A DNA stretch of 64,000 bases from Lysobacteraceae bacterium NML93-0793 (GTDB lineage Bacteria; Pseudomonadota; Gammaproteobacteria; Xanthomonadales; Xanthomonadaceae), in contig NTJG01000013.1 in the NCBI GenBank assembly GCA_002324875.1, forward strand, positions 35,720 to 99,719, written 5' to 3'. This document shows, piece by piece, positions 55,689 through 64,000 of the stretch (position 1 is its first letter; every line of letters begins with the position of its first letter). A program made the position numbers and the translations under genes. The notes beneath the pieces were generated by a model. The model saw only the letters and a program-made list of their open reading frames with translations, ran no database searches and was not told where the DNA came from.

Positions 55689-57935
55689 ATGCCCCCGATG
55701 TCGCGAAATCGCGCCCGTATCGCCCCCGTTCCGTCCCGCCTGGCCATGGCCATGGCCCTGGCGCTGCTGCTGCCGGCTGCCGGCGCGGCTGCCCAGAGTG
55801 TTGCCCACCCGACGCCGACCACGCTCGACACCGTCCAGGTCACCGCCGTTCCGCTGGGCGGCAGCGCCGAGGATCTCGCGCACCCGGTGGAAGTGCTGCA
55901 CGGCGACGCACTCGAAGACCGCAAGGCCGGAAATCTCGGTGACACGGTATCGGCCCTCCCCGGCGTGCAGAGTGCGTTCTTCGGCACCGGCGTGGGCCGT
56001 CCGATCATCCGCGGCCAGGAAGGCCCGCGCGTGCAGGTGCTCTCCGGCGGCATCGGCAGCATGGACGCCTCCACCGTCAGCGCCGACCATGCGGTCAGCA
56101 TCGAGCCGTTCCTGGCCGACCAGATCGAAGTGCTCAAGGGCCCCGCGAACCTGCTCTACGGCAGCGGCGCGATCGGCGGCGCGGTCAACGTGGTCGATGG
56201 CCGCATCGCGACGGCCGTTCCCGATCGCCCGCTCAGTGGCCGCGCGGAACTGCGCGCCGGCAGCGGCAACGACGAGCGCAGCGGCATGTTCCGGCTCGAC
56301 GGCGTCAGCGGCGACAACCTCGTGCTGCACGTCGACGGCCTGATCCGCAATACCGGCGACTTCGACATCCCCGGCTTCGCCCAGGTCGAGCACGACGACC
56401 ACGGCCATGACGACCACGATCATGATCACGGCGAGCACGAGGACAACCCCTTCGGCGTGCTGCCCAACAGTTCGATCCGGACGCGCGCGGGCGCGGTCGG
56501 CGCGACCTGGTTCGGCGAGCGCGGCCATCTGGGCGTGGCGCTGAGCACCTACCGCACCAACTACGGTCTTCCGGACGGCGCGCATTCGCACGGCGACAGC
56601 GAGGGCGGTCATGACCACGACGATCACGATCATGACGACCACGACCACGACCACGACGATCACGATCACGACGACGAGGGCCACGACCACGGCTCCGTTC
56701 GCATCGATCTGGTGCAGAACCGCGTCGACCTGAAGGGCGGCATCTATGATCCGCTGCCCTTCCTGAGCGCGCTCAACGTCCGCGCCGCCTGGAACGACTA
56801 CGAGCACGTCGAACTGGAAGACGGCCTGGCCGCCACCCGCTTCAGCAATCGTGGGCTCGAAGGCCGGATCGAAGCGGTACAGAACGAATACAACGGCTGG
56901 CGCGGCGCCTTCGGCCTGCAGGTCGGCCGCAGCGACTTCAGCGCGGTGGGCGAAGAGGCCTTCGTGCCGCCGGGCGTCACCGAGACGCTCGGCCTGTTCG
57001 TGGTGCAGGAAAAGGAATTCGGTCCGTTCAAGCTCGAGCTCGGCGGCCGCCACGAGCGCGTCGAGATCGATTCCGACACCGGCGTGTCGCGTCGCTTCGA
57101 CGCCAGCAGCCTGTCGGGTGCGGCGATCTGGCACCTGTCGGACGTGTTCGACCTGCGCTTCGGTGCCGACATTTCCGAGCGTGCGCCGACCAACGAGGAA
57201 CTGTTCGCCGCCGGTCCACACATCGCCACGCGCTCGATCGAGATCGGCGACGCGGATCTCGACACCGAACGCGGCCAGCGTCTGGAAGTGGGCCTGCATG
57301 CGCACACCGACCGGGTCGAAGTGAAGGCCGCGGTCTACCAGACACGGTTCAAGGACTTCACCTATCTCACCGATACCGGCGTGGTCGAGGACGGTTTCCC
57401 GGTGCGGCTGTGGACGCAGGGCGACGTCACGTTCCGCGGCGCGGAAGCCGAGGCGAAGTTCCACCTCGTCGAATCGGATGCCGGCGATTTCGATCTGCGC
57501 GTGTTCGGTGACATCGTCCGTGCTTCACTGGATGGCAGCGGGACCCGCGAGGTGCATTTCGACGTGCCGCACGGCGACCACAGCCATCACTACCACGCCG
57601 ACATCGCCCTCGGCGGCAACCTGCCGCGCATCGCGCCGTCGCGTGTGGGCGCGGACCTCAACTGGGCGCTCGGCGGCTGGCGCGCGCACGTCGGCGCGGT
57701 GCGCTACCAGAAGCAGGACCGCGTGGCCGCGCTCGAAGAACCGAGCCCCGGTTACACGCTGGTCAACGCCGGTGTGGCCTGGCGTGTCGGCGACGTGGAC
57801 CGCACCCAGTGGGAGCTGTTTCTCGACGGCCGCAACCTGACCGACCGCGAAGCACGTCCGCACACCTCGCTGCTGCGCGACTACGCGCCGCTCCCGGGCC
57901 GCCAGATTGCAGGTGGCATCCGCGTTTATTTCTGA
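55689..57935 (+). CDS. znuD: ZnuD-like zinc TonB-dependent receptor
   Basis: 748 residues. Signal peptide (ending AGAAAQS), plug domain with TLDTVQVTAVPLGGSAEDLA, GRPIIRGQEGPRVQVLSGGI and DQIEVLKGPANLLYGSGAIG, then a barrel ending GGIRVYF. Two His/Asp-rich loops, at about 234-252 (HGHDDHDHDHGEHED) and about 298-335 (HDHDDHDHDDHDHDHDDHD), point to metal capture. The second Met (55698) is an alternative start. With the Zur-like box upstream and zur downstream, zinc import across the outer membrane is the best inference. Confidence 0.9.
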   Translation: MPPMSRNRARIAPVPSRLAMAMALALLLPAAGAAAQSVAHPTPTTLDTVQVTAVPLGGSAEDLAHPVEVLHGDALEDRKAGNLGDTVSALPGVQSAFFGTGVGRPIIRGQEGPRVQVLSGGIGSMDASTVSADHAVSIEPFLADQIEVLKGPANLLYGSGAIGGAVNVVDGRIATAVPDRPLSGRAELRAGSGNDERSGMFRLDGVSGDNLVLHVDGLIRNTGDFDIPGFAQVEHDDHGHDDHDHDHGEHEDNPFGVLPNSSIRTRAGAVGATWFGERGHLGVALSTYRTNYGLPDGAHSHGDSEGGHDHDDHDHDDHDHDHDDHDHDDEGHDHGSVRIDLVQNRVDLKGGIYDPLPFLSALNVRAAWNDYEHVELEDGLAATRFSNRGLEGRIEAVQNEYNGWRGAFGLQVGRSDFSAVGEEAFVPPGVTETLGLFVVQEKEFGPFKLELGGRHERVEIDSDTGVSRRFDASSLSGAAIWHLSDVFDLRFGADISERAPTNEELFAAGPHIATRSIEIGDADLDTERGQRLEVGLHAHTDRVEVKAAVYQTRFKDFTYLTDTGVVEDGFPVRLWTQGDVTFRGAEAEAKFHLVESDAGDFDLRVFGDIVRASLDGSGTREVHFDVPHGDHSHHYHADIALGGNLPRIAPSRVGADLNWALGGWRAHVGAVRYQKQDRVAALEEPSPGYTLVNAGVAWRVGDVDRTQWELFLDGRNLTDREARPHTSLLRDYAPLPGRQIAGGIRVYF

Positions 57936-57952
57936 CGCGGTCCGTCGGCAAC

Positions 57953-57989
57953 AAAAGGCCCCGCGTCTCGCGACGCAGGGCCTTTTTTT
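57953..57989 (+). terminator. Terminator of the ZnuD-like gene
   Basis: Stem AAAAGGCCC-GCGTC with loop TCGC and one mismatch, followed by seven T. The A-run on the left makes it work for the convergent zur gene also. Confidence 0.93.
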
Positions 57990-58058
57990 GAGTCTGGATA
58001 ACGATTTGCCGGCAGCGGCAGCGGCGGCGCGGTCGCAGGCCGCTTCGATCGCCGCCGC

Positions 58059-58550
58059 TCAGGTCTTGGCGCACTGCGCGCACAGGCCGTGCACTTCGAG
58101 CGTCTGCGCCTGCGGCACGAAACCGAGTGCACGTGCGCGCTCGTCGAGCGACGCGACCACCACCTCGTCTTCCAGCTCGACCGCGCTGTGGCAGCGGTCG
58201 CAGATCAGGAACGGCACCGAATGCTGCGCGGTACTCGGGTGGTGGCAGGCCACGAACGCGTTGACCGACTGCAGCTTGTGGATGAAACCGTTGGCGAGCA
58301 GGAAATCCAGCGCGCGGTACACCGTGGGCGGCGCCGCGGCACCGGGACCATCGCCTTCGCGTACCTGGTCGAGCAGATCGTAGGCCTTCAGCGGCTTGCC
58401 GGCCTCGGCGATCAGGTTCAGCACGTAGGCGCGGATCGGCGTCAGCCGCAGGCCACGCTCGCTGCAGGCATGCTCGACCGCGCGCACGAACGCCGCGGCG
58501 TCGTCCACGTGGTGATGGGGATCGGTGCAGGTGTGGTCGTGCTTGGCCAT
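58059..58550 (-). CDS. zur: Zinc uptake regulator Zur (Fur family)
   Basis: 163 residues. A His-rich start (MAKHDHTCTDPHHHVDDAAA), a winged helix (RGLRLTPIRAYVLNLIAEAG, PPTVYRALDFLLANGFIHKL), then the sensor QSVNAFVACHHPSTAQHSVP with FLICDRCHSAV and the terminal C-x2-C GLCAQCAKT. The HPSTAQHSVPFLICDRC run distinguishes Zur from Fur and PerR. ATG at 58550 is used rather than upstream in-frame starts, which read as non-coding. It should repress the znuD-like/merC-like pair. Confidence 0.93.
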   Translation of the reverse strand: MAKHDHTCTDPHHHVDDAAAFVRAVEHACSERGLRLTPIRAYVLNLIAEAGKPLKAYDLLDQVREGDGPGAAAPPTVYRALDFLLANGFIHKLQSVNAFVACHHPSTAQHSVPFLICDRCHSAVELEDEVVVASLDERARALGFVPQAQTLEVHGLCAQCAKT

Positions 58551-58847
58551 CGGTCCATGATGGGTGCCGGCGGGCACCGACTCAAGCGTGCCCGTGATTC
58601 CGCCCGCCGCTCGACATCGCCCTTTCGCCCCGTATCCGACTCGGGACACACGATGCAGCGCGAACGCCCCCGGACGTCCGGCCGTGTGCAGGTCGACACG
58701 CTGGCTCTCCGCCCCGGGCCACCGCGCATGAAGAGCGGCGCCCGGAGGGGTATGGCTGCCGTCGCGTCGCGCGTCATGCGAGCGCGAAGATTCAGCCGGA
58801 CCAGACCGGCCGTCCAGATCCGCTCGATCGCAACGCGTCGCGGCCGG

Positions 58848-60263
58848 TCAGGCGGCCTCGTGTCCTTCCGGAATCATCGCGATCGCCGCATCGATGCGCG
58901 CCAGCGCTTCGTCGCGCCCGGCCAGGTACACGGTGTGTCCGATGTCCGGGCTGACCTGGGTGCCGGTGATCGCGACGCGCAGCGGCTGGGCGACCTTGCC
59001 CATGCCGAGGCCGAGCGTTTCGACGGTCGCGCGGAAGGCCGCATCGATCGCCTCGACGTTCCAGTCCGGCAACGCCGCGAAACGCGCGCGCACGTCGGTG
59101 AGCGGCGCTCGCGCCTCGGCCTTCAGATGCTTGGCGACCGCCTTCTCGTCGTACCCGGGGATCGGGCGATACCACACCGCCGCGCGCTCGGACATTTCCT
59201 TCAGCGTCTGCACGCGATCGCGCAGGGCGATGACGACATCGGCCGGCGCCGGGCCTGCCGACAGGTCATAGCCATCGCTGCGCAGATGCCATTCGAGATG
59301 CGAGGCGACCGCGGCCGGATCGTCGGACTTCAGGTACTGCTGGTTGAGCCAGCCGAGCTTGGCCATGTCGAGGCGCGCAGCCTTGGCGTTGACGTTCTCG
59401 AGGTCGAACAGCTGCTGCATCTCGCTGATCGAGAAGATCTCCTGGTCGCCATGCGACCAGCCCAGACGCACCAGATAGTTCAGCAGCGCGTGCGGCAGGT
59501 AACCGGCGTCGCGGTACTGCATGACGTCCGCCGCACCGGTGCGCTTGGACAGCTTGGCGCCCTGCTCGTCGAGGATCATCGGCAGGTGCGAGAACGCCGG
59601 CACGTCGGCGCCCAGGGCGCGGTAGATGTTGATCTGGCGCGGCGTGTTGTTGACGTGGTCGTCGCCGCGCACGACATCGGTGATGCCCATGTCCAAATCA
59701 TCGACGACGACGGCGAAGTTGTAGGTCGCGTAGCCGTCCGGGCGGAAGATCACCAGATCGTCGAGTTCGCTGTTGGCGATCTCGATGCGGCCCTTGACCT
59801 TGTCCTCCCAGACCACGGTGCCGTGCTGCGGATTCTTCAGGCGGATCACGCGATTGGGATCGTCGCGCTTCGGCTCGTTGCGCTCGCGAAACGCGCCGTT
59901 GTAGCGGGGCTTCTCGCCGGCCGCCATCGCCGCTTCGCGCATCGCCTCGAGTTCGGCCTTGGTCTCGTAGGCGTAGTAGGCCTTGCCGGCGGCGACGAGC
60001 TGCTCGGCGACCTCGGCATAGCGGTCCAGACGGTGGGTCTGGTAGATCGGGCCCTCGTCGTAGTCCAGTCCCAGCCAGTCCATCGCCTGCAGGATGGCGT
60101 CGATCGCCGCCTGCGTGCTGCGCTCGCGGTCGGTGTCCTCGATGCGCAGCACGAACTCGCCACCGCGGCGCCGCGCCTCCAGCCAGCAGTACAGCGCGGT
60201 GCGCGCGCCGCCGATGTGCAGGTATCCGGTGGGGCTGGGGGCGAAACGGGTGCGGCAGGCCAT
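58848..60263 (-). CDS. gltX: Glutamyl-tRNA synthetase
   Basis: 471 residues, class I synthetase charging tRNA-Glu. It has [20 protein letters not shown] with the HIGH-type motif, [40 protein letters not shown] and the KMSKS-type loop [17 protein letters not shown]. The C-terminal anticodon-binding domain is complete. There is no zinc-binding Cys cluster. Stands alone, divergent from lpxH. Confidence 0.98.
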   Translation of the reverse strand: MACRTRFAPSPTGYLHIGGARTALYCWLEARRRGGEFVLRIEDTDRERSTQAAIDAILQAMDWLGLDYDEGPIYQTHRLDRYAEVAEQLVAAGKAYYAYETKAELEAMREAAMAAGEKPRYNGAFRERNEPKRDDPNRVIRLKNPQHGTVVWEDKVKGRIEIANSELDDLVIFRPDGYATYNFAVVVDDLDMGITDVVRGDDHVNNTPRQINIYRALGADVPAFSHLPMILDEQGAKLSKRTGAADVMQYRDAGYLPHALLNYLVRLGWSHGDQEIFSISEMQQLFDLENVNAKAARLDMAKLGWLNQQYLKSDDPAAVASHLEWHLRSDGYDLSAGPAPADVVIALRDRVQTLKEMSERAAVWYRPIPGYDEKAVAKHLKAEARAPLTDVRARFAALPDWNVEAIDAAFRATVETLGLGMGKVAQPLRVAITGTQVSPDIGHTVYLAGRDEALARIDAAIAMIPEGHEAA

Positions 60264-60343
60264 GCGCGAAGCTCGGTGCGGGAACAGCGCGCATTCTAAC
60301 CGGCGCCTCCGGACCGGCCCCGCCCGCGGCTTACAATGCGCCC

Positions 60344-61090
60344 ATGGCGACCCTCTTCATCTCCGACCTGCATCTGGATCCGGCGCGTCCGGAGATCACC
60401 GACCTGTTTCTGGCGTTTCTCGACGGCGAGGCGCGCAGCGCGGACGCGCTGTACATCCTCGGGGACCTGTTCGAGTCCTGGGTCGGCGACGACGATCCGT
60501 CCGAGGCCGGCGCCGCGGTGGCCGAACGGCTGGCCGCACTGTCGAGCGCGGGCGTGCCGGTGTCGTTCATGCACGGCAACCGCGACTTTCTGGTGGGGCG
60601 CACGTACGCACAGCGCGCCGGCATGGTCCTGCTGCCCGATCCGGCGGTGATCCTTCTATATGGCACGCCGGTGTTGCTGACCCATGGCGACCTGTTGTGC
60701 ACCGGCGATCTCGAATACCAGGCCGTCCGCCGCCAGGTCCGCGATCCGCGCTGGCAGGCGCAGATGCTGGCCCAGCCCCTGCCCGCCCGGCTCGCGTTCG
60801 CGCAGCAGGCGCGTGCCGCCAGCCAGGCCCGCGCCGGCGTGCTGCGCGATGCAGGAACGATGGAGACGGTGACCGATGTGGATCCGGCGACGGTGGACGA
60901 ATGGTTCACGCGCTACGGCGTCGACACGATGATCCACGGCCACACCCATCGTCCGGCGATCCACACCCTGCAGGCTGCCGGCCGCGACTGCCGCCGCATC
61001 GTGCTCGGTGACTGGTTCGAACAGGGTTCGGTGCTGCGCGCCGAGGCCGATGGACGTCTGGCGTTGTCGGCGTTGTCCCACGCGTCCTAG
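60344..61090 (+). CDS. lpxH: UDP-2,3-diacylglucosamine diphosphatase
   Basis: 248 residues, fourth step of lipid A synthesis. Metallophosphoesterase motifs: [67 protein letters not shown] and [11 protein letters not shown], with all Mn ligands present. An insertion after the fourth motif ([17 protein letters not shown]) caps the active site, as in LpxH. Start follows a short AT-rich spacer after gltX. Confidence 0.97.
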   Translation: MATLFISDLHLDPARPEITDLFLAFLDGEARSADALYILGDLFESWVGDDDPSEAGAAVAERLAALSSAGVPVSFMHGNRDFLVGRTYAQRAGMVLLPDPAVILLYGTPVLLTHGDLLCTGDLEYQAVRRQVRDPRWQAQMLAQPLPARLAFAQQARAASQARAGVLRDAGTMETVTDVDPATVDEWFTRYGVDTMIHGHTHRPAIHTLQAAGRDCRRIVLGDWFEQGSVLRAEADGRLALSALSHAS

Positions 61091-61151
61091 TCCAGGTGGG
61101 TTTGCCGAACGCGGTTTTCTTGATGGCGTCGCCGCGTCACAGCGCAGCCGC

Positions 61152-61216
61152 GTAGGAGTGCGCTGGCGCGCGATGGAGCGTTCCCGTCGACCCTTCGCGC
61201 GCGAGCGCGCTCCTAC
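61152..61216. repeat. Inverted REP-like pair
   Basis: Left arm GTAGGAGTGCGCTGGCGCGC (from 61152) and right arm GCGCGCGAGCGCGCTCCTAC (to 61216) are inverted copies of one element, separated by about 20 bp. This layout (REP/BIME) is common downstream of genes in xanthomonads and pseudomonads. Confidence 0.8.
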
Positions 61217-61268
61217 AGGGACGTCTGTCGGGTGATCGAGCGGCCACGGCCCGCTGCAGCCCGCGTGC

Positions 61269-62111
61269 TTACGGCTGCACCCGTTCCGCGTCGATCGCCT
61301 GCAGCGCCGCGAGTTCCTCGTCGCTGAAGCCCGCGGCGGCGCGTGCGTCGAGGTTGAACGGGCCGTGCAGCACGGCGCGCGCATAGTCGGCCAGCAGCGC
61401 ACGGAACGTGGCGTCCGGCTCGAGCTCGCGACGCTCACAGAACCAGCGGAACCAGCGGCTGCCGGCGGCGACATGCGCCACTTCCTCGCGCAGGATCAGC
61501 TCCAGGATCGCCACGGTGTCGGTATCGCCCAGTGAGCGCAGCTTGACGATCATGCCCGGGGTCACATCCAGCCCGCGCGCTTCGAGCACACGCGGCACAA
61601 GCGCCATCCGCGCCATGCCGTCGTGGGCCGTTTTCTCGCACATCTCCCACAGGCCGTTGTGGGCATCGAAATCGCCGTAGTCGAACCCCAGCTCGCGCAG
61701 GCGGTCACGCAGCAGTACGAAATGCCGGGCTTCGTCGTCGGCCACGCGCACCCAGTCGGCGTAGTAGTGCGGCGGCAGACCGCGGAAGCGGTAGACCGCA
61801 TCCCAGCCGAGATCGATCGCATTGAGTTCGATGTGCGCGATCGCATGAATGAAGGCGGCACGGCCCTCGGTGGTGCCGAAACCGCGGCGCGGCAGGCTGC
61901 GGGGATGCACCAGGCACGGACGGTCCGGGCGCCCCGGCATGCGGATCGGTGCAGGCGCGGGCGCGGCCGGATCGATCGGCAGGCCGCCGGCCGAGAACCG
62001 GCGCGCATAGGCGTGGGTCAGTGCGACCTTGGCGTCGGGATCGCGCGCGTCGAGGCAGTGCTGCGCGGCGGCGAACAGATCGCGCGCATCCGCGGCCACC
62101 GCCGGGTTCAC
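61269..62111 (-). CDS. Ferritin-like DUF455 protein
   Basis: 280 residues, GTG start ([20 protein letters not shown]) overlapping the purF stop (GTGA). The helical bundle carries metal-ligand patterns [40 protein letters not shown] and [23 protein letters not shown], like DUF455/MiaE-type ferritin-like diiron proteins. Function is unknown. Co-translation with purF is unusual for the family, as far as I know. Confidence 0.88.
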   Translation of the reverse strand: MNPAVAADARDLFAAAQHCLDARDPDAKVALTHAYARRFSAGGLPIDPAAPAPAPIRMPGRPDRPCLVHPRSLPRRGFGTTEGRAAFIHAIAHIELNAIDLGWDAVYRFRGLPPHYYADWVRVADDEARHFVLLRDRLRELGFDYGDFDAHNGLWEMCEKTAHDGMARMALVPRVLEARGLDVTPGMIVKLRSLGDTDTVAILELILREEVAHVAAGSRWFRWFCERRELEPDATFRALLADYARAVLHGPFNLDARAAAGFSDEELAALQAIDAERVQP

Positions 62112-63574
62112 GCGCGGCGCTTCTTCTTCGCGTCGTCGCTGCGCAGCTGCTGCAGGCGCTCGAAATAGCCCGGCTCGATGCCGGTCACGTATTCGCCGCT
62201 GAAGCAGGAACTGTCGAAGCGGCGGTCGGGGAACTTGGGCCCGGACACCGCGCTCTCGAGATCCGCGAGATCCTGGTAGATCAGCCAGTCGCAGCCGAGG
62301 AATTCCTCGATCTCCTGCTCGCTGCGGTTGTGCGCGACCAGTTCGTCGGCCGACGGCATGTCGATGCCGTAGATGTTGGGATAGCGCACCGGCGGCGCGG
62401 CCGAGGCCAGGTAGACCTTCTTGGCGCCGGCATCGCGCGCCATCTGCACGATCTGCTTGGACGTCGTGCCGCGCACGATGGAATCGTCGACCAGCAGCAC
62501 CACGCGATTGCGGAATTCCAGCGGGATCGGATTGAGCTTGCGCTTGACCGATTTCGCGCGCTCCCCCTGGCCCGGCATGATGAAGGTACGGCCGACGTAG
62601 CGGTTCTTGATGAAACCCTCGCGGTACTTCACGCCGAGCACGTTGGAGATTTCCAGCGCCGCGTCGCGCGAGGTGTCGGGGATCGGGATCACGGTGTCGA
62701 TGTCGTGGTCCGGGCGCAGGCGCAGGATCTTCTCGCCCAGGGTCACGCCCATGCGCATGCGCGCCTTGTGCACCGAGATGTTCTCGATCATCGAGTCCGG
62801 GCGCGCGAAGTACACGTATTCGAAGATGCACGGCGCATGCGGCTGCTGCGGTGCGCACGGGCGGTGGTGCAGTTCGCCGCGCGGCGTGATGACGATGCCC
62901 TCGCCCGGTTCGACGTCGCGCAGGCGCTCGAAGCCGAGGATGTCGAGCGCGACCGACTCCGAGGCCACCGCGTACTCGGTGCCCTCGGCGGTCTCGCGCT
63001 TGCCCAGTACCAGCGGGCGGATGCCGTGCGGATCGCGGAACGCGATCAGGCCCAGGCCCAGTACGGTCGCGACCACCGCATAGCCGCCCTTGGCACGGCG
63101 GTTGACGCCTTCGACGGCGCGGAACGCGGCTTCGGGGGTCAGCGCCTTCTCGCGGTCGAGCTCGTGCGCGAACACGTTGAGCAGCACTTCGGAATCGGAT
63201 TCGGTATTGACGTTGCGGCGGTCGGTTTCGAACACCTGCTGGCGCAGCTGGTCGGTGTTGACCAGATTGCCGTTGTGCGCGAGCGCGATGCCGTAGGGCG
63301 AGTTGACGTAGAACGGCTGCGCCTCGTCGTGGCCCTCGCTGCCGGCGGTGGGATAGCGGCAGTGCGCGATGCCGACGCGGCCCTGCAGCAGGTCCATCGC
63401 CTTGGCGTCGAACACGTCGCGCACCAGGCCGTTGCCCTTGTGCACGCGCATCACCGTGCCGCTGGCGACGGCGATGCCGGCCGCGTCCTGGCCACGGTGC
63501 TGGAGCACGGTCAGGCCATCGTACAGCGCCGGCGCGACTTCAGAGGTTCCAACGATGCCGACGATGCCGCACAT
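62108..63574 (-). CDS. purF: Amidophosphoribosyltransferase
   Basis: 488 residues, first committed step of purine synthesis. The mature N-terminus would be Cys2 (MCGIVGIVG), the glutaminase nucleophile. Further motifs: [47 protein letters not shown] and the PRPP loop [20 protein letters not shown]. The C-terminus is of normal length. Lies downstream of a SPOR-domain gene; the usual cvpA between dedD and purF is absent from the window. Confidence 0.98.
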   Translation of the reverse strand: MCGIVGIVGTSEVAPALYDGLTVLQHRGQDAAGIAVASGTVMRVHKGNGLVRDVFDAKAMDLLQGRVGIAHCRYPTAGSEGHDEAQPFYVNSPYGIALAHNGNLVNTDQLRQQVFETDRRNVNTESDSEVLLNVFAHELDREKALTPEAAFRAVEGVNRRAKGGYAVVATVLGLGLIAFRDPHGIRPLVLGKRETAEGTEYAVASESVALDILGFERLRDVEPGEGIVITPRGELHHRPCAPQQPHAPCIFEYVYFARPDSMIENISVHKARMRMGVTLGEKILRLRPDHDIDTVIPIPDTSRDAALEISNVLGVKYREGFIKNRYVGRTFIMPGQGERAKSVKRKLNPIPLEFRNRVVLLVDDSIVRGTTSKQIVQMARDAGAKKVYLASAAPPVRYPNIYGIDMPSADELVAHNRSEQEIEEFLGCDWLIYQDLADLESAVSGPKFPDRRFDSSCFSGEYVTGIEPGYFERLQQLRSDDAKKKRRA

Positions 63575-63655
63575 GTTCGATATCCAGTTCTGCTTGAGGC
63601 GCGGAGCCGCGCCGGGGACGAGAGGAAGAAATAACGGGGTCCGGCGCGCTGCCGA

Positions 63656-64000
63656 TCAGGGATGGGCGCGGATCAGACCGTCGATGCCGACGGCACTGCG
63701 CACGCGCGTCTTCAGCTGTTCGGCTTCGCCGCGGCTGGTGACCGGACCGGCCTTGACCCGCGTGAGCCGGCCCTTGTCGGTCTGCACGCTGTCGGTGAAG
63801 GCGGTGATGCCGGCGCTGCGCAGGCGGTCGCGCATCGCATTGGCATCCGCGGCGTTGCTGAAGGCGCCGACCTGGACGATGAAGCCGACGTCGGCGGTGG
63901 CCGGCGGCGTCGCGGGTTCGGGTGTTGCGGCCGGCGGTGCGGCGGGCGTCGCTGCGGGCGCAGGCGTCGGCGCAGGCGCCTGCGGACGCGGTGTGTCCGC
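63656..64000 (-). CDS. dedD: SPOR-domain protein, DedD-like (N-terminus beyond window)
   Basis: The last 114 residues are visible. A Pro/Ala/Thr linker (PQAPAPTPAPAATPAAPPAA) leads into a SPOR domain: VGFIVQVGAFSNAADANAMR, DRLRSAGITAFTDSVQTDKG and RLTRVKAGPVTSRGEAEQLK, ending DGLIRAHP. SPOR domains bind denuded septal peptidoglycan. Position before purF matches dedD of the folC-dedD-cvpA-purF order. The 5' end is cut by the window. Confidence 0.85.
   Translation of the reverse strand, partial: ADTPRPQAPAPTPAPAATPAAPPAATPEPATPPATADVGFIVQVGAFSNAADANAMRDRLRSAGITAFTDSVQTDKGRLTRVKAGPVTSRGEAEQLKTRVRSAVGIDGLIRAHP

Noticed and set aside
54918..57464. Long minus-strand frame with a poly-Val/Ile stretch
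   Set aside because: The Val-rich stretch is the complement of the His/Asp loops of the ZnuD-like receptor. Only the last 64 codons (bTHX-like) are real.

Overview
The window is about 70% GC with dense, short-spaced genes and reads as chromosome of a Xanthomonadaceae gammaproteobacterium (Lysobacter/Luteimonas-like). Support for this: a copLABC copper operon with CopL first, a complete-looking SoxR with its operator, a TonB receptor with the TGSRIR start, the short CCCAATC heptamer repeats and GGAATGAC-type intergenic repeats common in this family, and several translationally coupled (ATGA/GTGA) gene pairs. No rRNA, tRNA, phage, IS element or CRISPR array was found.

Layout. 1-3.5 kb: partial GAF-GGDEF cyclase, S4 RNA-binding protein, DUF4019-like protein, LemA and SoxR. 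3.5-11.2 kb: SoxR-controlled quinone-reductase-like enzyme, ABC exporter, ClpP-fold lipoprotein, an alpha/beta hydrolase broken by one amber codon, and a lipoprotein methyltransferase coupled to an amino-acid permease. 11.4-14.8 kb: mrfBA-type nucleotide excision pair. 15-30 kb: DJ-1, MAPEG, large TonB receptor, stress-like glycine-zipper protein, MgtC, old yellow enzyme, Ca/Na antiporter, SMP-30 lipoprotein and an MHS transporter. 29.5-31.7 kb: ECF sigma factor followed by a twice-frameshifted anti-sigma-like gene, then MsrB. 31.8-37.2 kb: exonuclease III and the copper operon copL-copA-copB-copC, where CopB carries nine 31-residue Cys/His/Met repeats. 38.3-39.2 kb: a low-GC island with two integron-type gene cassettes, a textbook attC site between them and a strong promoter facing them, but no integrase. 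39.4-45.4 kb: DsbA/FrnE-like protein coupled to hutU, ThuA lipoprotein, a small barrel, a tiny TonB-plug-like secreted protein and an ENPP-like phosphodiesterase. 45.5-51.4 kb: Ada-AlkA fusion plus Ogt (alkylation repair), LytTR two-component pair and a serine hydrolase. 51.4-54.6 kb: GNAT, hutF, small membrane protein, hutI. 54.9-58.6 kb: bTHX-like protein and a zinc module (MerC-like, ZnuD-like receptor with His-rich loops, Zur, and a Zur-like box between the first two). 58.8-64 kb: gltX, lpxH, ferritin-like protein, purF and a SPOR-domain protein cut by the window edge.

Working together: copper (copLABC) and zinc (zur/znuD-like/merC-like) homeostasis, redox defence (soxR and its target, msrB, DJ-1, OYE), DNA repair (mrfAB, xth, alkA-ogt) and histidine catabolism (hutU, hutF, hutI, split over two places; hutH and hutG are not here). 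The most unusual item is the two-cassette attC island; next are the expanded CopB repeats, the two broken genes and the orphan TonB-plug-like peptide.
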